64,000 bases of DNA from Streptomyces clavuligerus. Lineage in GTDB: Bacteria; Actinomycetota; Actinomycetes; Streptomycetales; Streptomycetaceae. The translations under genes were made by a program, and so were the position numbers. Position 1 is the first letter of the stretch. Each line of letters starts with the position of its first letter. The stretch lies in the NCBI RefSeq assembly GCF_005519465.1, contig NZ_CP027858.1, positions 806,001-870,000 on the forward strand, given 5' to 3'. Shown piece after piece: positions 8,342 through 17,464 of this stretch. The notes beneath the pieces were generated by a model. It saw nothing but the letters and a program-made list of their open reading frames with translations, ran no database searches and had not been told where the DNA came from.

Positions 8342-10393
8342 ATGTCCCACCGTCCCAAGGACCGGCCGTGGCTCATGCGGACCTACGCGGGCCACTCCAC
8401 CGCCGAGGCGTCCAACGAGCTGTACCGGCGCAATCTCGCGAAGGGCCAGACCGGTCTGTCGGTCGCCTTCGACCTGCCGACGCAGACCGGGTACGACCCC
8501 GACCACGTCCTCGCCCGCGGCGAGGTGGGCCGGGTCGGCGTCCCCGTCGCCCATCTCGGCGACATGCGCAGGCTGTTCCAGGACATCCCCCTGGAGCGGA
8601 TGAACACCTCGATGACGATCAACGCCACCGCGATGTGGCTGCTGGCGCTCTACCAGGTGGTCGCCGAGGAGCAGGGCGCCGACATCGCGCTGCTCCAGGG
8701 CACCACCCAGAACGACATCGTCAAGGAGTACCTGTCCCGGGGCACGCATGTCTTCCCGCCGGGCCCGAGCCTGCGGCTGACCACGGACATGATCGCGTAC
8801 ACGGTCCGGCACATCCCCAAGTGGAACCCGATCAACATCTGTAGCTACCACCTCCAGGAGGCCGGGGCCACCCCGGTCCAGGAGATCAGCTACGCGATGT
8901 GCACCGCGATCGCCGTGCTCGACGCGGTGCGGGACTCGGGCCAGGTGCCCAAGGAGCGGTTCGGCGAGGTGGTCGCCCGGATCTCCTTCTTCGTGAACGC
9001 GGGCGTCCGCTTCATCGAGGAGATGTGCAAGATGCGCGCCTTCGGCCGTATCTGGGACCGGATCACCCGGGAGCGGTACGGGATCGAGGACCCCCGGCAG
9101 CGCCGGTTCCGCTACGGCGTCCAGGTCAACTCCCTGGGGCTGACCGAGGCCCAGCCGGAGAACAACGTCCAGCGGATCGTGCTGGAGATGCTGGCCGTCA
9201 CCCTCTCCAAGGACGCCCGCGCCCGCGCGGTGCAGCTCCCCGCCTGGAACGAGGCCCTGGGCCTGCCCCGCCCCTGGGACCAGCAGTGGTCCCTGCGCAT
9301 CCAGCAGGTGCTCGCGCACGAGAGCGATCTGCTGGAGTACGACGACATCTTCGCGGGCTCGCACGTCGTCGAGGCCGAGGTGGGCTCCCTCGTCACCCGG
9401 TGCCTGGACGAGATCGAGCGGATCGAGGAGATGGGCGGGGCCCTGGCCGCCGTCGAGTCCGGCTATCTCAAGGCGCGGCTGGTCTCCTCGCACGCCGAGC
9501 GGCGGGCCCGGATCGAGGCGGGCGAGGAGAAGATCGTCGGCGTCAACATCTTCGAGAGCACCGAGCCCAACCCGCTCACCGCCGACCTGGACGCCGCGAT
9601 CATGACGGTGGACGGCCGGGTGGAGGCCGGGGTGGTCGAGGCGGTCACCCGCTGGCGGGCCGAGCGGCAGGAGTCCGCGGACCGGCAGGGCGGCGGCGAC
9701 CCGTTCGTCTTCCCCACCGTCCGGCAGGCGCTGGAGCGGCTGAAGGACGCCGCAGCGGGCGAGGAGAACCTGATGGACGCCACCCTGGAGTGCGTCCGCG
9801 CGGGTGTCACCACCGGCGAGTGGGCGGGCGCCCTGCGCGAGGTCTTCGGGGAGTTCCGCGCCCCCACCGGGGTCTCGTCCGCCCCGGTCGCGGTCGCCGC
9901 CGCGCCCGGCACCCCGCTCGCCGCCGTCCGCGCGAAGACCGCCAGGACCGCCACCGACCTGGGCGTCGGCCGACTGCGGCTGCTGGTCGGCAAACCCGGC
10001 CTGGACGGCCACTCCAACGGCGCCGAGCAGATCGCCGTCCGGGCCCGCGACGCCGGGTTCGAGGTGGTCTACCAGGGCATCCGGCTCACCCCCGAGCAGA
10101 TCGTCTCCGCCGCCCTCGCCGAGGACGTGCACTGCGTGGGACTCTCCATCCTCTCCGGCTCCCACGGCGCGCTCGTCCCCGACGTACTGGAGCGGCTGCG
10201 CGCCGCGGGCGCGGCGGAGCTGCCGGTGGTCGTCGGCGGGATCATCCCGGGCGCCGACGCGGAGGCGCTGCGGGCCGCGGGGGTGGCGGCCGTCTTCACC
10301 CCGAAGGACTTCGGCATCACGGAGATCATCAGCCGTATCGTCGACGAGATCCGAACAGCGAACCAGCTCGACCCCCTGGAGGTCTCCCCATGA
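8342..10393 (+). CDS. meaA: Ethylmalonyl-CoA mutase (adenosylcobalamin-dependent)
   Basis: This 683-residue single-chain mutase converts ethylmalonyl-CoA to methylsuccinyl-CoA. The N-terminal part, about residues 1-500, is the acyl-CoA mutase barrel, starting with RTYAGHSTAEASN and AFDLPTQTGYDPDH. The C-terminal part from about residue 545 is a B12-binding domain with GLDGHSNGAEQ (the DxHxxG cobalt-ligand motif, His near residue 556) and LSILSGSH. The order and length match the MeaA branch rather than two-subunit methylmalonyl-CoA mutases. It starts 11 bases after ccrA and ends overlapping the next start by ATGA, so translation is probably coupled. Confidence 0.95.
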   Translation: MSHRPKDRPWLMRTYAGHSTAEASNELYRRNLAKGQTGLSVAFDLPTQTGYDPDHVLARGEVGRVGVPVAHLGDMRRLFQDIPLERMNTSMTINATAMWLLALYQVVAEEQGADIALLQGTTQNDIVKEYLSRGTHVFPPGPSLRLTTDMIAYTVRHIPKWNPINICSYHLQEAGATPVQEISYAMCTAIAVLDAVRDSGQVPKERFGEVVARISFFVNAGVRFIEEMCKMRAFGRIWDRITRERYGIEDPRQRRFRYGVQVNSLGLTEAQPENNVQRIVLEMLAVTLSKDARARAVQLPAWNEALGLPRPWDQQWSLRIQQVLAHESDLLEYDDIFAGSHVVEAEVGSLVTRCLDEIERIEEMGGALAAVESGYLKARLVSSHAERRARIEAGEEKIVGVNIFESTEPNPLTADLDAAIMTVDGRVEAGVVEAVTRWRAERQESADRQGGGDPFVFPTVRQALERLKDAAAGEENLMDATLECVRAGVTTGEWAGALREVFGEFRAPTGVSSAPVAVAAAPGTPLAAVRAKTARTATDLGVGRLRLLVGKPGLDGHSNGAEQIAVRARDAGFEVVYQGIRLTPEQIVSAALAEDVHCVGLSILSGSHGALVPDVLERLRAAGAAELPVVVGGIIPGADAEALRAAGVAAVFTPKDFGITEIISRIVDEIRTANQLDPLEVSP

Positions 10394-11358
10394 GCAGTCC
10401 GGCCGTGAACCGACTGCGTCCGCGCCGCTCCTGTCTCGCGGTCCCCGGCTCCAATCCGCGCTTCCTGGAGAAGGCCCAGGCGCTCCCCGCCGACCAGGTC
10501 TTCCTGGATCTGGAGGACGCCTGCGCCCCGCTCGCCAAGCCGGAGGCCCGGCACACGATCGTGAAGTTCCTCAACGAGGGCGACTGGAGCGGCAAGACCC
10601 GGGTGGTCCGGGTGAACGACTGGACCACCGAGTGGACCTACCGCGACGTGGTCACCGTCGTGGAGGGCGCAGGCCAGAACCTGGACTGCGTCATGCTGCC
10701 CAAGGTGCAGGACGCCCAGCAGATCGTGGCGCTGGACCTGCTGCTCACCCAGATCGAGAAGACGATGGGTCTTGAAGTGGGGCGGATCGGCATCGAGGCC
10801 CAGATCGAGAACGCCGCCGGTCTGGTCAACGTGGACGCCATCGCCGCCGCCTCGCCGCGGACCGAGACCATCATCTTCGGCCCGGCCGACTTCATGGCGT
10901 CCATCAATATGAAGACCCTCGTCGTGGGCGAGCAGCCGCCCGGCTACCCGGCGGACGCCTACCACTACATCCTGATGCGCATCCTGATGGCCGCCCGGAT
11001 GCACAACCTCCAGGCGATCGACGGCCCCTATCTCCAGATCCGGAACGTGGACGGCTTCCGCGAGGTCGCGGGGCGGGCCGCCGCGCTCGGCTTCGACGGC
11101 AAGTGGGTGCTGCACCCGGGCCAGGTGGAGGCCGCCAACGAGGTCTTCTCCCCCGCGCAGGAGGACTACGACCGCGCCGAGCTGATCCTGGACGCGTACG
11201 ACTACTACACCTCCGAGGCGGGCGGGAAGAAGGGCTCCGCGATGCTCGGCGACGAGATGATCGACGAGGCCAGCCGGAAGATGGCGCTGGTCGTCTCCGG
11301 GAAGGGCCGCGCCGCCGGTATGACCCGTACCTCCGTCTTCCTGCCCCCGGAGGTGTGA
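10390..11358 (+). CDS. mcl: CitE-like malyl-CoA / beta-methylmalyl-CoA lyase
   Basis: This 322-residue protein is a HpcH/HpaI-CitE family TIM-barrel lyase. It shows RSCLAVPGSNPRFLEKA, the acidic metal-binding LDLEDA, then IEAQIENAAGLVNV and GPADFMAS. In this pathway it cleaves beta-methylmalyl-CoA to glyoxylate and propionyl-CoA. Length and context match Mcl1-type lyases. Its ATG overlaps the meaA stop (ATGA), and the next gene starts five bases after its own stop. Confidence 0.9.
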   Translation: MSSPAVNRLRPRRSCLAVPGSNPRFLEKAQALPADQVFLDLEDACAPLAKPEARHTIVKFLNEGDWSGKTRVVRVNDWTTEWTYRDVVTVVEGAGQNLDCVMLPKVQDAQQIVALDLLLTQIEKTMGLEVGRIGIEAQIENAAGLVNVDAIAAASPRTETIIFGPADFMASINMKTLVVGEQPPGYPADAYHYILMRILMAARMHNLQAIDGPYLQIRNVDGFREVAGRAAALGFDGKWVLHPGQVEAANEVFSPAQEDYDRAELILDAYDYYTSEAGGKKGSAMLGDEMIDEASRKMALVVSGKGRAAGMTRTSVFLPPEV

Positions 11359-11363
11359 GCCCG

Positions 11364-11945
11364 ATGCGGTTCGGCCGTACCTACGAGGAGTTCACCGTCG
11401 GGGACGTGTACCGGCACTGGCCGGGCAAGACGATCACCGAGTACGACGACCACCTCTTCTGTCTGCTGACGATGAACCACCACCCGCTCCATCTGGACGC
11501 GCACTACGCCGAGCACTCGACCGACTTCGGCCGGAACGTGGTGGTGGGCAACTACGTCTACTCGCTGCTGCTGGGGATGTCGGTCCCGGACGTGTCGGGG
11601 AAGGCGATCGCCAATCTGGAGATCGAGTCGCTGCGGCATGTGGCGCCGACCTTCCACGGCGACACCGTCTACGGCGAGACCACGGTGCTCGGCAAGACAC
11701 CGTCCCGGTCGAAGACGGACCGGGGTGTCGTGCAGGTGGAGACCCGGGGGTACAAGCAGGACGGCACCCTCGTGTGCGTCTTCCGGCGCACGGTGATGGT
11801 CCCGACCCAGGAGTACATCGCGGCGCGCGGCGGGGAGCAGCCGGGGCGCCCCGTCCCGGCCGCGCCCCCGCGGGCCGCCACGGCCGCGCCGGGGGCACCG
11901 GCCCCCGCCGCACCCGTCCCGAACCCGACGAGCACGGAGAGCTGA
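11364..11945 (+). CDS. MaoC-like hydratase, probable mesaconyl-CoA hydratase
   Basis: This 193-residue protein has one hot-dog fold. It includes TMNHHPLHLDAHYAE, the MaoC-type Asp-His catalytic region with an unusual His-His-Pro, followed by RNVVVGNYVYSLLLGM. The C-terminal 40 residues are an Ala/Pro-rich tail. In the ethylmalonyl-CoA pathway, mesaconyl-CoA hydratase forms beta-methylmalyl-CoA. Its position between the lyase and the acyl-CoA dehydrogenase supports that role. Known proteobacterial mesaconyl-CoA hydratases are about twice as long, so this is a compact form that probably acts as a dimer. The assignment rests partly on context. Confidence 0.82.
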   Translation: MRFGRTYEEFTVGDVYRHWPGKTITEYDDHLFCLLTMNHHPLHLDAHYAEHSTDFGRNVVVGNYVYSLLLGMSVPDVSGKAIANLEIESLRHVAPTFHGDTVYGETTVLGKTPSRSKTDRGVVQVETRGYKQDGTLVCVFRRTVMVPTQEYIAARGGEQPGRPVPAAPPRAATAAPGAPAPAAPVPNPTSTES

Positions 11946-11947
11946 TC

Positions 11948-13153
11948 ATGGCGCGACTCGCCCAGACCCACGGGCTGACCGAGGTCCAGCAGGAGATCCT
12001 GGCCACGGTCCGGGACTTCGTCGACAAGGAGATCCTGCCGGTCGCCACCGAGCTGGAGCACCGGGACGAGTACCCCACCCGGATCGTGGAGGGGCTCAAG
12101 GAGCTGGGGCTCTTCGGTCTGATGATCCCGGAGGAGTACGGCGGTCTCGGCGAGTCACTGCTCACCTACGCCCTGTGTGTGGAGGAGCTGTCCCGGGGCT
12201 GGATGTCCGTCTCGGGGATCATCAACACACACTTCATCGTCGCCTACATGATCAAGCAGCACGGCACCCGGGAGCAGCGGGAGACCTTTCTGCCCCGGAT
12301 GGCCCTGGGCGAGGTGCGCGGGGCGTTCTCGATGTCGGAGCCGGGCCTCGGCTCGGATGTGTCGGCGATCACCTCCCGGGCGGTCCGCGACGGCGGGGAC
12401 CACCTGCTGACCGGCCAGAAGATGTGGCTGACCAACGGGGGGACCTCCACCCTGGTGGCCGTCCTCGTCCGCAGTGACGAAGGACACCCCGAGGGCACGC
12501 CCCCGCACCGGTCCATGACGACCTTCCTGGTGGAGAAGGAACCCGGCTTCGGCGAGGTCAGGCCCGGTCTCACCATCCCGGGGAAGATCGAGAAGATGGG
12601 GTACAAGGGGGTCGACACCACCGAGCTGATCATGGACGGGCTGCGGATACCGGACGACCGGGTGCTCGGCGGGGCCACCGGCCGGGGTTTTTACCAGATG
12701 ATGGACGGAGTGGAGGTCGGCCGGGTCAATGTGGCCGCCCGCGGCTGCGGGGTGGCCCGGCGCGCCTTCGAGCTGGGCGTCTCCTACGCCCAGCAGCGGC
12801 ACACCTTCGGCCGGCCGATCGCGGAGCACCAGGCCGTCCAGTTCCGCCTGGCCGAGATGGCCACCAAGGTGGAGGCGGCGCATGCGATGATGGTCAATGC
12901 GGCCCGCAAAAAGGACTCCGGGGAACGAAACGACCTGGAGGCCGGGATGGCGAAGTACCTGGCCGCCGAGTACTGCAAAGAGGTCGTCGAGGACTCCTTC
13001 CGCATCCACGGCGGCTACGGCTTCTCGAAGGAGTACGAGATCGAGCGGCTCTACCGGGAGGCCCCGATGCTGCTGATCGGCGAGGGAACCGCCGAGATCC
13101 AGAAAATGATCATCGGTCGCAGGCTCCTGGAGGAGTATCGAATCCAGGGATGA
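11948..13153 (+). CDS. mcd: Acyl-CoA dehydrogenase, probable (2S)-methylsuccinyl-CoA dehydrogenase
   Basis: This 401-residue flavoprotein has the complete acyl-CoA dehydrogenase fold: FSMSEPGLGSD in the FAD and substrate region, QKMWLTNGG, and a C-terminal RLYREAPMLLIGEGTAEIQK whose Glu in EGT is the usual catalytic base position. It begins two bases after the MaoC gene and ends the operon. By context it oxidises methylsuccinyl-CoA to mesaconyl-CoA. The proteobacterial Mcd has an extra N-terminal region of about 150 residues that is absent here, so substrate specificity is inferred from the operon, not from sequence alone. Confidence 0.85.
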   Translation: MARLAQTHGLTEVQQEILATVRDFVDKEILPVATELEHRDEYPTRIVEGLKELGLFGLMIPEEYGGLGESLLTYALCVEELSRGWMSVSGIINTHFIVAYMIKQHGTREQRETFLPRMALGEVRGAFSMSEPGLGSDVSAITSRAVRDGGDHLLTGQKMWLTNGGTSTLVAVLVRSDEGHPEGTPPHRSMTTFLVEKEPGFGEVRPGLTIPGKIEKMGYKGVDTTELIMDGLRIPDDRVLGGATGRGFYQMMDGVEVGRVNVAARGCGVARRAFELGVSYAQQRHTFGRPIAEHQAVQFRLAEMATKVEAAHAMMVNAARKKDSGERNDLEAGMAKYLAAEYCKEVVEDSFRIHGGYGFSKEYEIERLYREAPMLLIGEGTAEIQKMIIGRRLLEEYRIQG

Positions 13154-13321
13154 ATGTCACTTTTACTGTATTTTGCCAGAGAAGAAGATCACACCGAGTC
13201 ATCGGCTTCCGGCCGTCGACTCGGCTTCTGGCTTTCCCAGTTACCGCTTGCACCCGATAGCATCGATGGAAAGCCGCCGTCCTCGTCAGCAGCGCGGCAT
13301 CGTCCGCAACGAAGGTCATCC

Positions 13322-13978
13322 ATGCCCCACAGCCAAACCTCTGCACCCCGCGACAGCCTTTCCGGCGTACGCATCGCACGCGGAGCATCGCCGTGGCTCC
13401 TGCCGACCGTCGCCACCGCCGCAGTCAGCCTTGTCCGCGCGCGCCGCTCCCGGCGTGCCGCGGCCGTCGCCGTACCCGCCACCGCGCTCGCGGCGGGCAT
13501 GCTGTGGTTCTTCCGCGACCCCGAGCGTGAGATCGCTCAGGGCAGGGTCATCTCGCCCGCCGACGGCGTGGTGCAGAGCATCATGCCGTGGAAGGACGGC
13601 CGCACCCGTGTCGCGATCTTCATGAGCCCGCTGAACGTTCATGTGAATCGCGCACCCCTGGCGGGCACGGTGACCTCGGTCGAGCATGTGCCCGGTGGCT
13701 TCGTTCCGGCGTTCAACAAGGAGAGCGAGAACAACGAGCGCGTTGTCTGGCACTTCGACACCGAGCTGGGCGACATCGAGATGGTGCAGATCGCCGGCGC
13801 GGTCGCCCGGCGCATCGTGCCGTACGTGCCGCAGGGCACGAAGGTCGAGCAGGGCGATCGCATCGGTCTGATCCGCTTCGGCTCGCGCGTCGACATCTAT
13901 CTTCCCGAGGGTGTCGAGGTCGCGGTCGAGGTCGGTCAGACCACGACCGCGGGGGTGACTCGCATTGACCGTGATTGA
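13322..13978 (+). CDS. psd: Phosphatidylserine decarboxylase proenzyme
   Basis: This 218-residue membrane-associated proenzyme makes phosphatidylethanolamine. It belongs to the short Psd form: a hydrophobic N-terminal segment (about residues 25-60), then RVISPADGVVQSI, the conserved IFMSPLNVHVNRAPLAG block and FNKESENNERV. The self-cleavage site is the Gly-Ser pair of FGSRVDIYLP near residues 187-188, which generates the pyruvoyl group. It overlaps the start of pssA, so the two consecutive steps of phosphatidylethanolamine synthesis are co-expressed. Confidence 0.94.
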   Translation: MPHSQTSAPRDSLSGVRIARGASPWLLPTVATAAVSLVRARRSRRAAAVAVPATALAAGMLWFFRDPEREIAQGRVISPADGVVQSIMPWKDGRTRVAIFMSPLNVHVNRAPLAGTVTSVEHVPGGFVPAFNKESENNERVVWHFDTELGDIEMVQIAGAVARRIVPYVPQGTKVEQGDRIGLIRFGSRVDIYLPEGVEVAVEVGQTTTAGVTRIDRD

Positions 13979-14825
13979 TCCTGACACACAGGCCGGATGG
14001 GTCGCCGAGGCGGAGGCGGACGCCGAGGACGAAGCGGAGGAGATGCCCCTCTCGCTGCGGCTCTCGATAGCGGACGCCCTCACGCTCGGTAACGCGACCT
14101 GTGGATTCATGGCGGTGTACTTCACCACCACCGGAATCCTCATCCCTGTGGTCAACGGCAGCCAGGAGTCCGGCATGGCGCGGCACAGCGCCGCCACCGC
14201 CGTGATCCTGATGCTCGCTGCCGCGATCTTCGACCTGTTCGACGGGCTGGTGGCGCGCAAGCTGCGCAGCTCGCCGATGGGCGCGGAGCTGGACAACCTC
14301 TCCGACCTGATCAGCTTCGGACTCGCACCGGCCTACTTCGTCCTGGTCTGGGGGATGGTCGCCGACGACGCCCATCAGAAGGTGTCGGCGGTGGCGGCGA
14401 TCGTCGTCCTGCTCGCGGTGGTGCTACGCCTGGCCAGATTCTCGTGCGTCACCATGAAGGACGGGATGTTCCAGGGCATGCCGAGCCCCTTCGGCGCGCT
14501 CACGGTGGTCTCCATCGTCCTGCTGGAGCTGCCGTTCATCCCGACCCTGCTGGCGATCATCGGTACGGCGTGGCTGATGGTGAGCCGGGTCGAGTACCCG
14601 AAGCCGCGGGGCATCCTGGCGGTGGCGATGCTCGGCTGGATCGTCTCCGCGATGGGGCTGCTCGCGGCCTGGGCGTTCGACGCGCCGGGCGGGCATCTGC
14701 TGCTCCAGACCGGCTGCGCGCTCCAGGTGGTGCTGGGCGCGGTGATCCCGCTCTTCGCCACGGCGCGCAGGGTGAACACCTTCCGGTACAACCGGCGGGA
14801 GGCGCGGGCGGCGCAGCACTCCTGA
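13965..14825 (+). CDS. pssA: CDP-diacylglycerol-serine O-phosphatidyltransferase
   Basis: This integral membrane enzyme of about 286 residues makes phosphatidylserine from CDP-diacylglycerol and serine. The CDP-alcohol phosphatidyltransferase motif is intact (FDGLVARKLRSSPMGAELD, continuing to NLSD), with the spaced acidic residues in place, followed by several hydrophobic segments. The TTG at 13965 has GGGGTG eight bases upstream; a GTG at 13971 is the alternative. The start lies inside the end of psd, implying translational coupling. A perfect hairpin lies just downstream. Confidence 0.92.
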   Translation: MTVIDPDTQAGWVAEAEADAEDEAEEMPLSLRLSIADALTLGNATCGFMAVYFTTTGILIPVVNGSQESGMARHSAATAVILMLAAAIFDLFDGLVARKLRSSPMGAELDNLSDLISFGLAPAYFVLVWGMVADDAHQKVSAVAAIVVLLAVVLRLARFSCVTMKDGMFQGMPSPFGALTVVSIVLLELPFIPTLLAIIGTAWLMVSRVEYPKPRGILAVAMLGWIVSAMGLLAAWAFDAPGGHLLLQTGCALQVVLGAVIPLFATARRVNTFRYNRREARAAQHS

Positions 14826-14845
14826 CGCCGCTCCGCTCCCACGAC

Positions 14846-14880
14846 CGGAGGCCCGGGTGCCTGAGGCACCCGGGCCTCCG
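14846..14880. terminator. Perfect 16-bp stem-loop terminator after pssA
   Basis: Bases 14846-14861 are exactly complementary to 14865-14880 around the three-base loop TGA. The structure lies 20 bases after the pssA stop. It faces the convergent glycerate kinase gene, so it may work in both directions. Confidence 0.85.
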
Positions 14881-15061
14881 GCATGTCCGGGCCCGTCCGG
14901 CCGCCGCGGGCCGCGGGAGGCCGCCGGTGTCCTCGCCGGGGTGAGGGGCCTCGCGGGTGTGGGGAGGCCCGCAGGGCCGTGAGGGGTGCGTGGGGCGTGA
15001 GGAGGCTCGCAGGGTGTGAGGGGCCCCATGGGGCTTCACGGGCTTCAGGGGCATCCGGGGC

Positions 15062-16216
15062 TCAGAGGGCGAAGTCGGCGGCGATCCGTTCGGCCACCCG
15101 TTCCAGCAGGGCGCCCGCCCCGGCCAGGGAGTGCGCCGGGTCGGGTTCCAGCTCCAGCAGCGGATAGGCCCGGCGGATGCCCAGCCGCTCCAGCTCCCCG
15201 GGGGTGAGGGCGAGCCGGCCGCAGACGGCGGCCACCTCGATCCCCCGGGCGCGGGCCGCGGCGGCCACCCCCGCGGGGGCCTTGCCGTGCAGGGTCTGCC
15301 GGTCGAGCGAGCCCTCCCCGGTGACCACGAGGGCCACACCGTCGAGCGCGGCGGCGAACCCGAGGACGTCGAGCAGCACCTCGATCCCCGGCCGCATCCG
15401 GGCCCCGAGGGCGGCCAGCGCCGCGTAGCCGACCCCGCCCGCCGCGCCCGCGCCCGGGGCGCCCGCGAGCGCGGGTCCGAGCAGCGAGGCCCAGTGGACG
15501 AGGGCCGCGTCGAGGAGGGCCACCCCGTCCGCGTCGGCGCCCTTCTGCGGGCCGTAGACGGCGGCGGCGCCCGTCGGCCCGGTCAGCGGGTTGGACACGT
15601 CGCAGGCGAGGACGATCTCGGTCGTGGAGAGCCGGGGGTCGAGTCCGCGCAGATCCACCGAGGCCAGCGCGGCGAGTCCGGCGCCGCCCGGTCCGACGGG
15701 GGCCCCCGACCCGTTCAGCAGCCGCGCTCCGAGCGCGGTGAGCACGCCCGCGCCCCCGTCGGTGGTGGCGCTGCCGCCGACACCGAAGACGATCTTCCGT
15801 GCCCCCGCGTCGAGCGCGCGGCGCAGCAGTTCGCCGGTGCCCCGGCTGGTGGCCGTCAGCGGGGCGAGGACCCCGGGCGGCAGCAGCCGCAGACCGGACG
15901 CCTCCGCCAGCTCGACGACGGCGGTGTCCCCGCGCAGCGCCCAGCGGGCCGTCACGGGCTCGCCCAGCGGTCCGGTGACCCTGGCCGTACGGCCGGTGAA
16001 CCCCGCCGCCAGCGCCGCCGCGACCGTGCCGTCCCCGCCGTCGGCGACGGGCAGCGCGGTGACCCGGAGCCCGGGCCGGGCCCGCCGCAGCCCCGCCGTC
16101 ACCCGCTCGGCGACCTGGAGGGCGGTCAACGAGCCCTTGAACTTGTCGGGCGCGACCAGAACCCGCGTACCGGAGCGGTCCCGTCCGTCCCGTCCGCCGT
16201 GCCCGAGGTCCGTCAC
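15062..16216 (-). CDS. Glycerate kinase
   Basis: This 384-residue protein belongs to the GarK/GlxK glycerate kinase family. It shows APDKFKGSLTALQVAERV at the N-terminus, ADGGDGT, the glycine-rich GVGGSATTDGGAG near residue 125, and VTGEGSLDRQT. It phosphorylates D-glycerate. It is transcribed leftwards towards the psd-pssA terminator. Glyoxylate released by the ethylmalonyl-CoA lyase or from allantoin could feed glycerate, but no gene here links them directly. The 180 bases after its stop are G-rich with short repeats around GTGAGGGG. Confidence 0.93.
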   Translation of the reverse strand: MTDLGHGGRDGRDRSGTRVLVAPDKFKGSLTALQVAERVTAGLRRARPGLRVTALPVADGGDGTVAAALAAGFTGRTARVTGPLGEPVTARWALRGDTAVVELAEASGLRLLPPGVLAPLTATSRGTGELLRRALDAGARKIVFGVGGSATTDGGAGVLTALGARLLNGSGAPVGPGGAGLAALASVDLRGLDPRLSTTEIVLACDVSNPLTGPTGAAAVYGPQKGADADGVALLDAALVHWASLLGPALAGAPGAGAAGGVGYAALAALGARMRPGIEVLLDVLGFAAALDGVALVVTGEGSLDRQTLHGKAPAGVAAAARARGIEVAAVCGRLALTPGELERLGIRRAYPLLELEPDPAHSLAGAGALLERVAERIAADFAL

Positions 16217-16308
16217 ACCGTGTTCCCTTCGCCCGGCCGTCGCGCCGCGCCGACCCTATCCGCCGGGTCGCCGCACCTGCCAGCGGCGGACGGGGTACAA
16301 CCGGAGAC

Positions 16309-17436
16309 ATGCGACTGGAGCACCACTCGGAGACGGCCGACCGGATTCACGGCGGCTGGCTGGGCCGGATCGCCGGGAACATGCTCGGCAAACCCGTGGA
16401 GCGCGGCGGGTACTGGACCCGGGAGCGCATCGACCGCTATCTGCGGCGCACGGGCGCGCTGCCGCTCACCGACTATCTGCCCCCTCCCCCGGCGGACGCG
16501 GGAGAAGGCGAGTTCGATCTGCGCCCCGAGTGGCCGCAGTGCGTACGGGGCCGTGTCCACGGGAGCTGCCGGGACGACGACATCGACTACACGGTCCTGG
16601 GGCTGCACCTGCTGGAGGCCCACGGCTTCGGCTTCACGACCGAGCAGGTGGGCGACATGTGGCTGCGGAGGCTGCCGTACCTCCAGACGTTCACCGCCGA
16701 ACGGGTCGCGTACCGGAATCTGGTGAACGGGCTGACGCCGCCGCGCACGGCCACGCACGAGAACCCGTACCAGGAGTGGATCGGGGCGCTGATCCGGGCG
16801 GACGTGTACGGCTGGACCTCCCCCGGCGACCCCGCGCGGGCCGCCGCGCTCGCCCGCAGGGACGCCGTCCTGTCGCACCGGGGCACCGGGGTCCAGGGCG
16901 CGATGTGGGCCGCCGCGCTGATCGCCGCCGCGTTCACGGCGGACGGGCCGCGCGAGGCGGTCGCGGCCTCCCTGGAGCAGATCCCGCCGGACGGCAGACT
17001 GGCCCGTACGGTCCGGGAGGCCGCGGCGCTGCACACGGCGGGGGCGACCTGGTCCGACACCCTCACCGAGCTGGAGGAGCGCACCCGGGGGCTGCACTGG
17101 ATCCACACCGTGCCCAACGCCGCCGTCATCACCGCCGGGCTGCTCTACGGCGAGGGCGACTTCACCGCCACCGTCGCCCTGACCGTGCGCGGCGGTCTGG
17201 ACACCGATTCGAACGGGGCCACCGCGGGCTCCGTCGCGGGGGTGCTGTGCGGCGCGGACGGCATTCCGCGCCAGTGGACCGAGCCGCTGCGGGACCGGGT
17301 GCGCAGCGCCGTCATCGGCTTCGACGGGGCGCGCATCAGCGACCTGGCGGACCGCACGGCACGGCTGGCGGCGACCGTACCGGCGGGGAGTACGCCGCCC
17401 GAGGCCGTCCGCGGCGGGGCCGACGGACCCGGGTGA
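16309..17436 (+). CDS. ADP-ribosylglycohydrolase family protein
   Basis: This 375-residue protein belongs to the ADP-ribosylglycohydrolase (DraG/ARH) family. The N-terminal block GGWLGRIAGNMLGKPVE, the metal-binding DDDIDYTVLGL near residue 90, and the C-terminal LDTDSNGATAGSVAG near residue 300 are all present. The family removes ADP-ribose from proteins or related substrates using two Mg ions. A -10-like TACAAC sits seven bases before the ATG. It is followed by a Nudix hydrolase, a sirtuin and, further on, a macrodomain protein, all of which can handle ADP-ribose or NAD. The natural substrate cannot be told from sequence. Confidence 0.88.
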   Translation: MRLEHHSETADRIHGGWLGRIAGNMLGKPVERGGYWTRERIDRYLRRTGALPLTDYLPPPPADAGEGEFDLRPEWPQCVRGRVHGSCRDDDIDYTVLGLHLLEAHGFGFTTEQVGDMWLRRLPYLQTFTAERVAYRNLVNGLTPPRTATHENPYQEWIGALIRADVYGWTSPGDPARAAALARRDAVLSHRGTGVQGAMWAAALIAAAFTADGPREAVAASLEQIPPDGRLARTVREAAALHTAGATWSDTLTELEERTRGLHWIHTVPNAAVITAGLLYGEGDFTATVALTVRGGLDTDSNGATAGSVAGVLCGADGIPRQWTEPLRDRVRSAVIGFDGARISDLADRTARLAATVPAGSTPPEAVRGGADGPG

Positions 17437-17464
17437 CGAGGTACGGGCGGCCTAGGCTGCGGGC

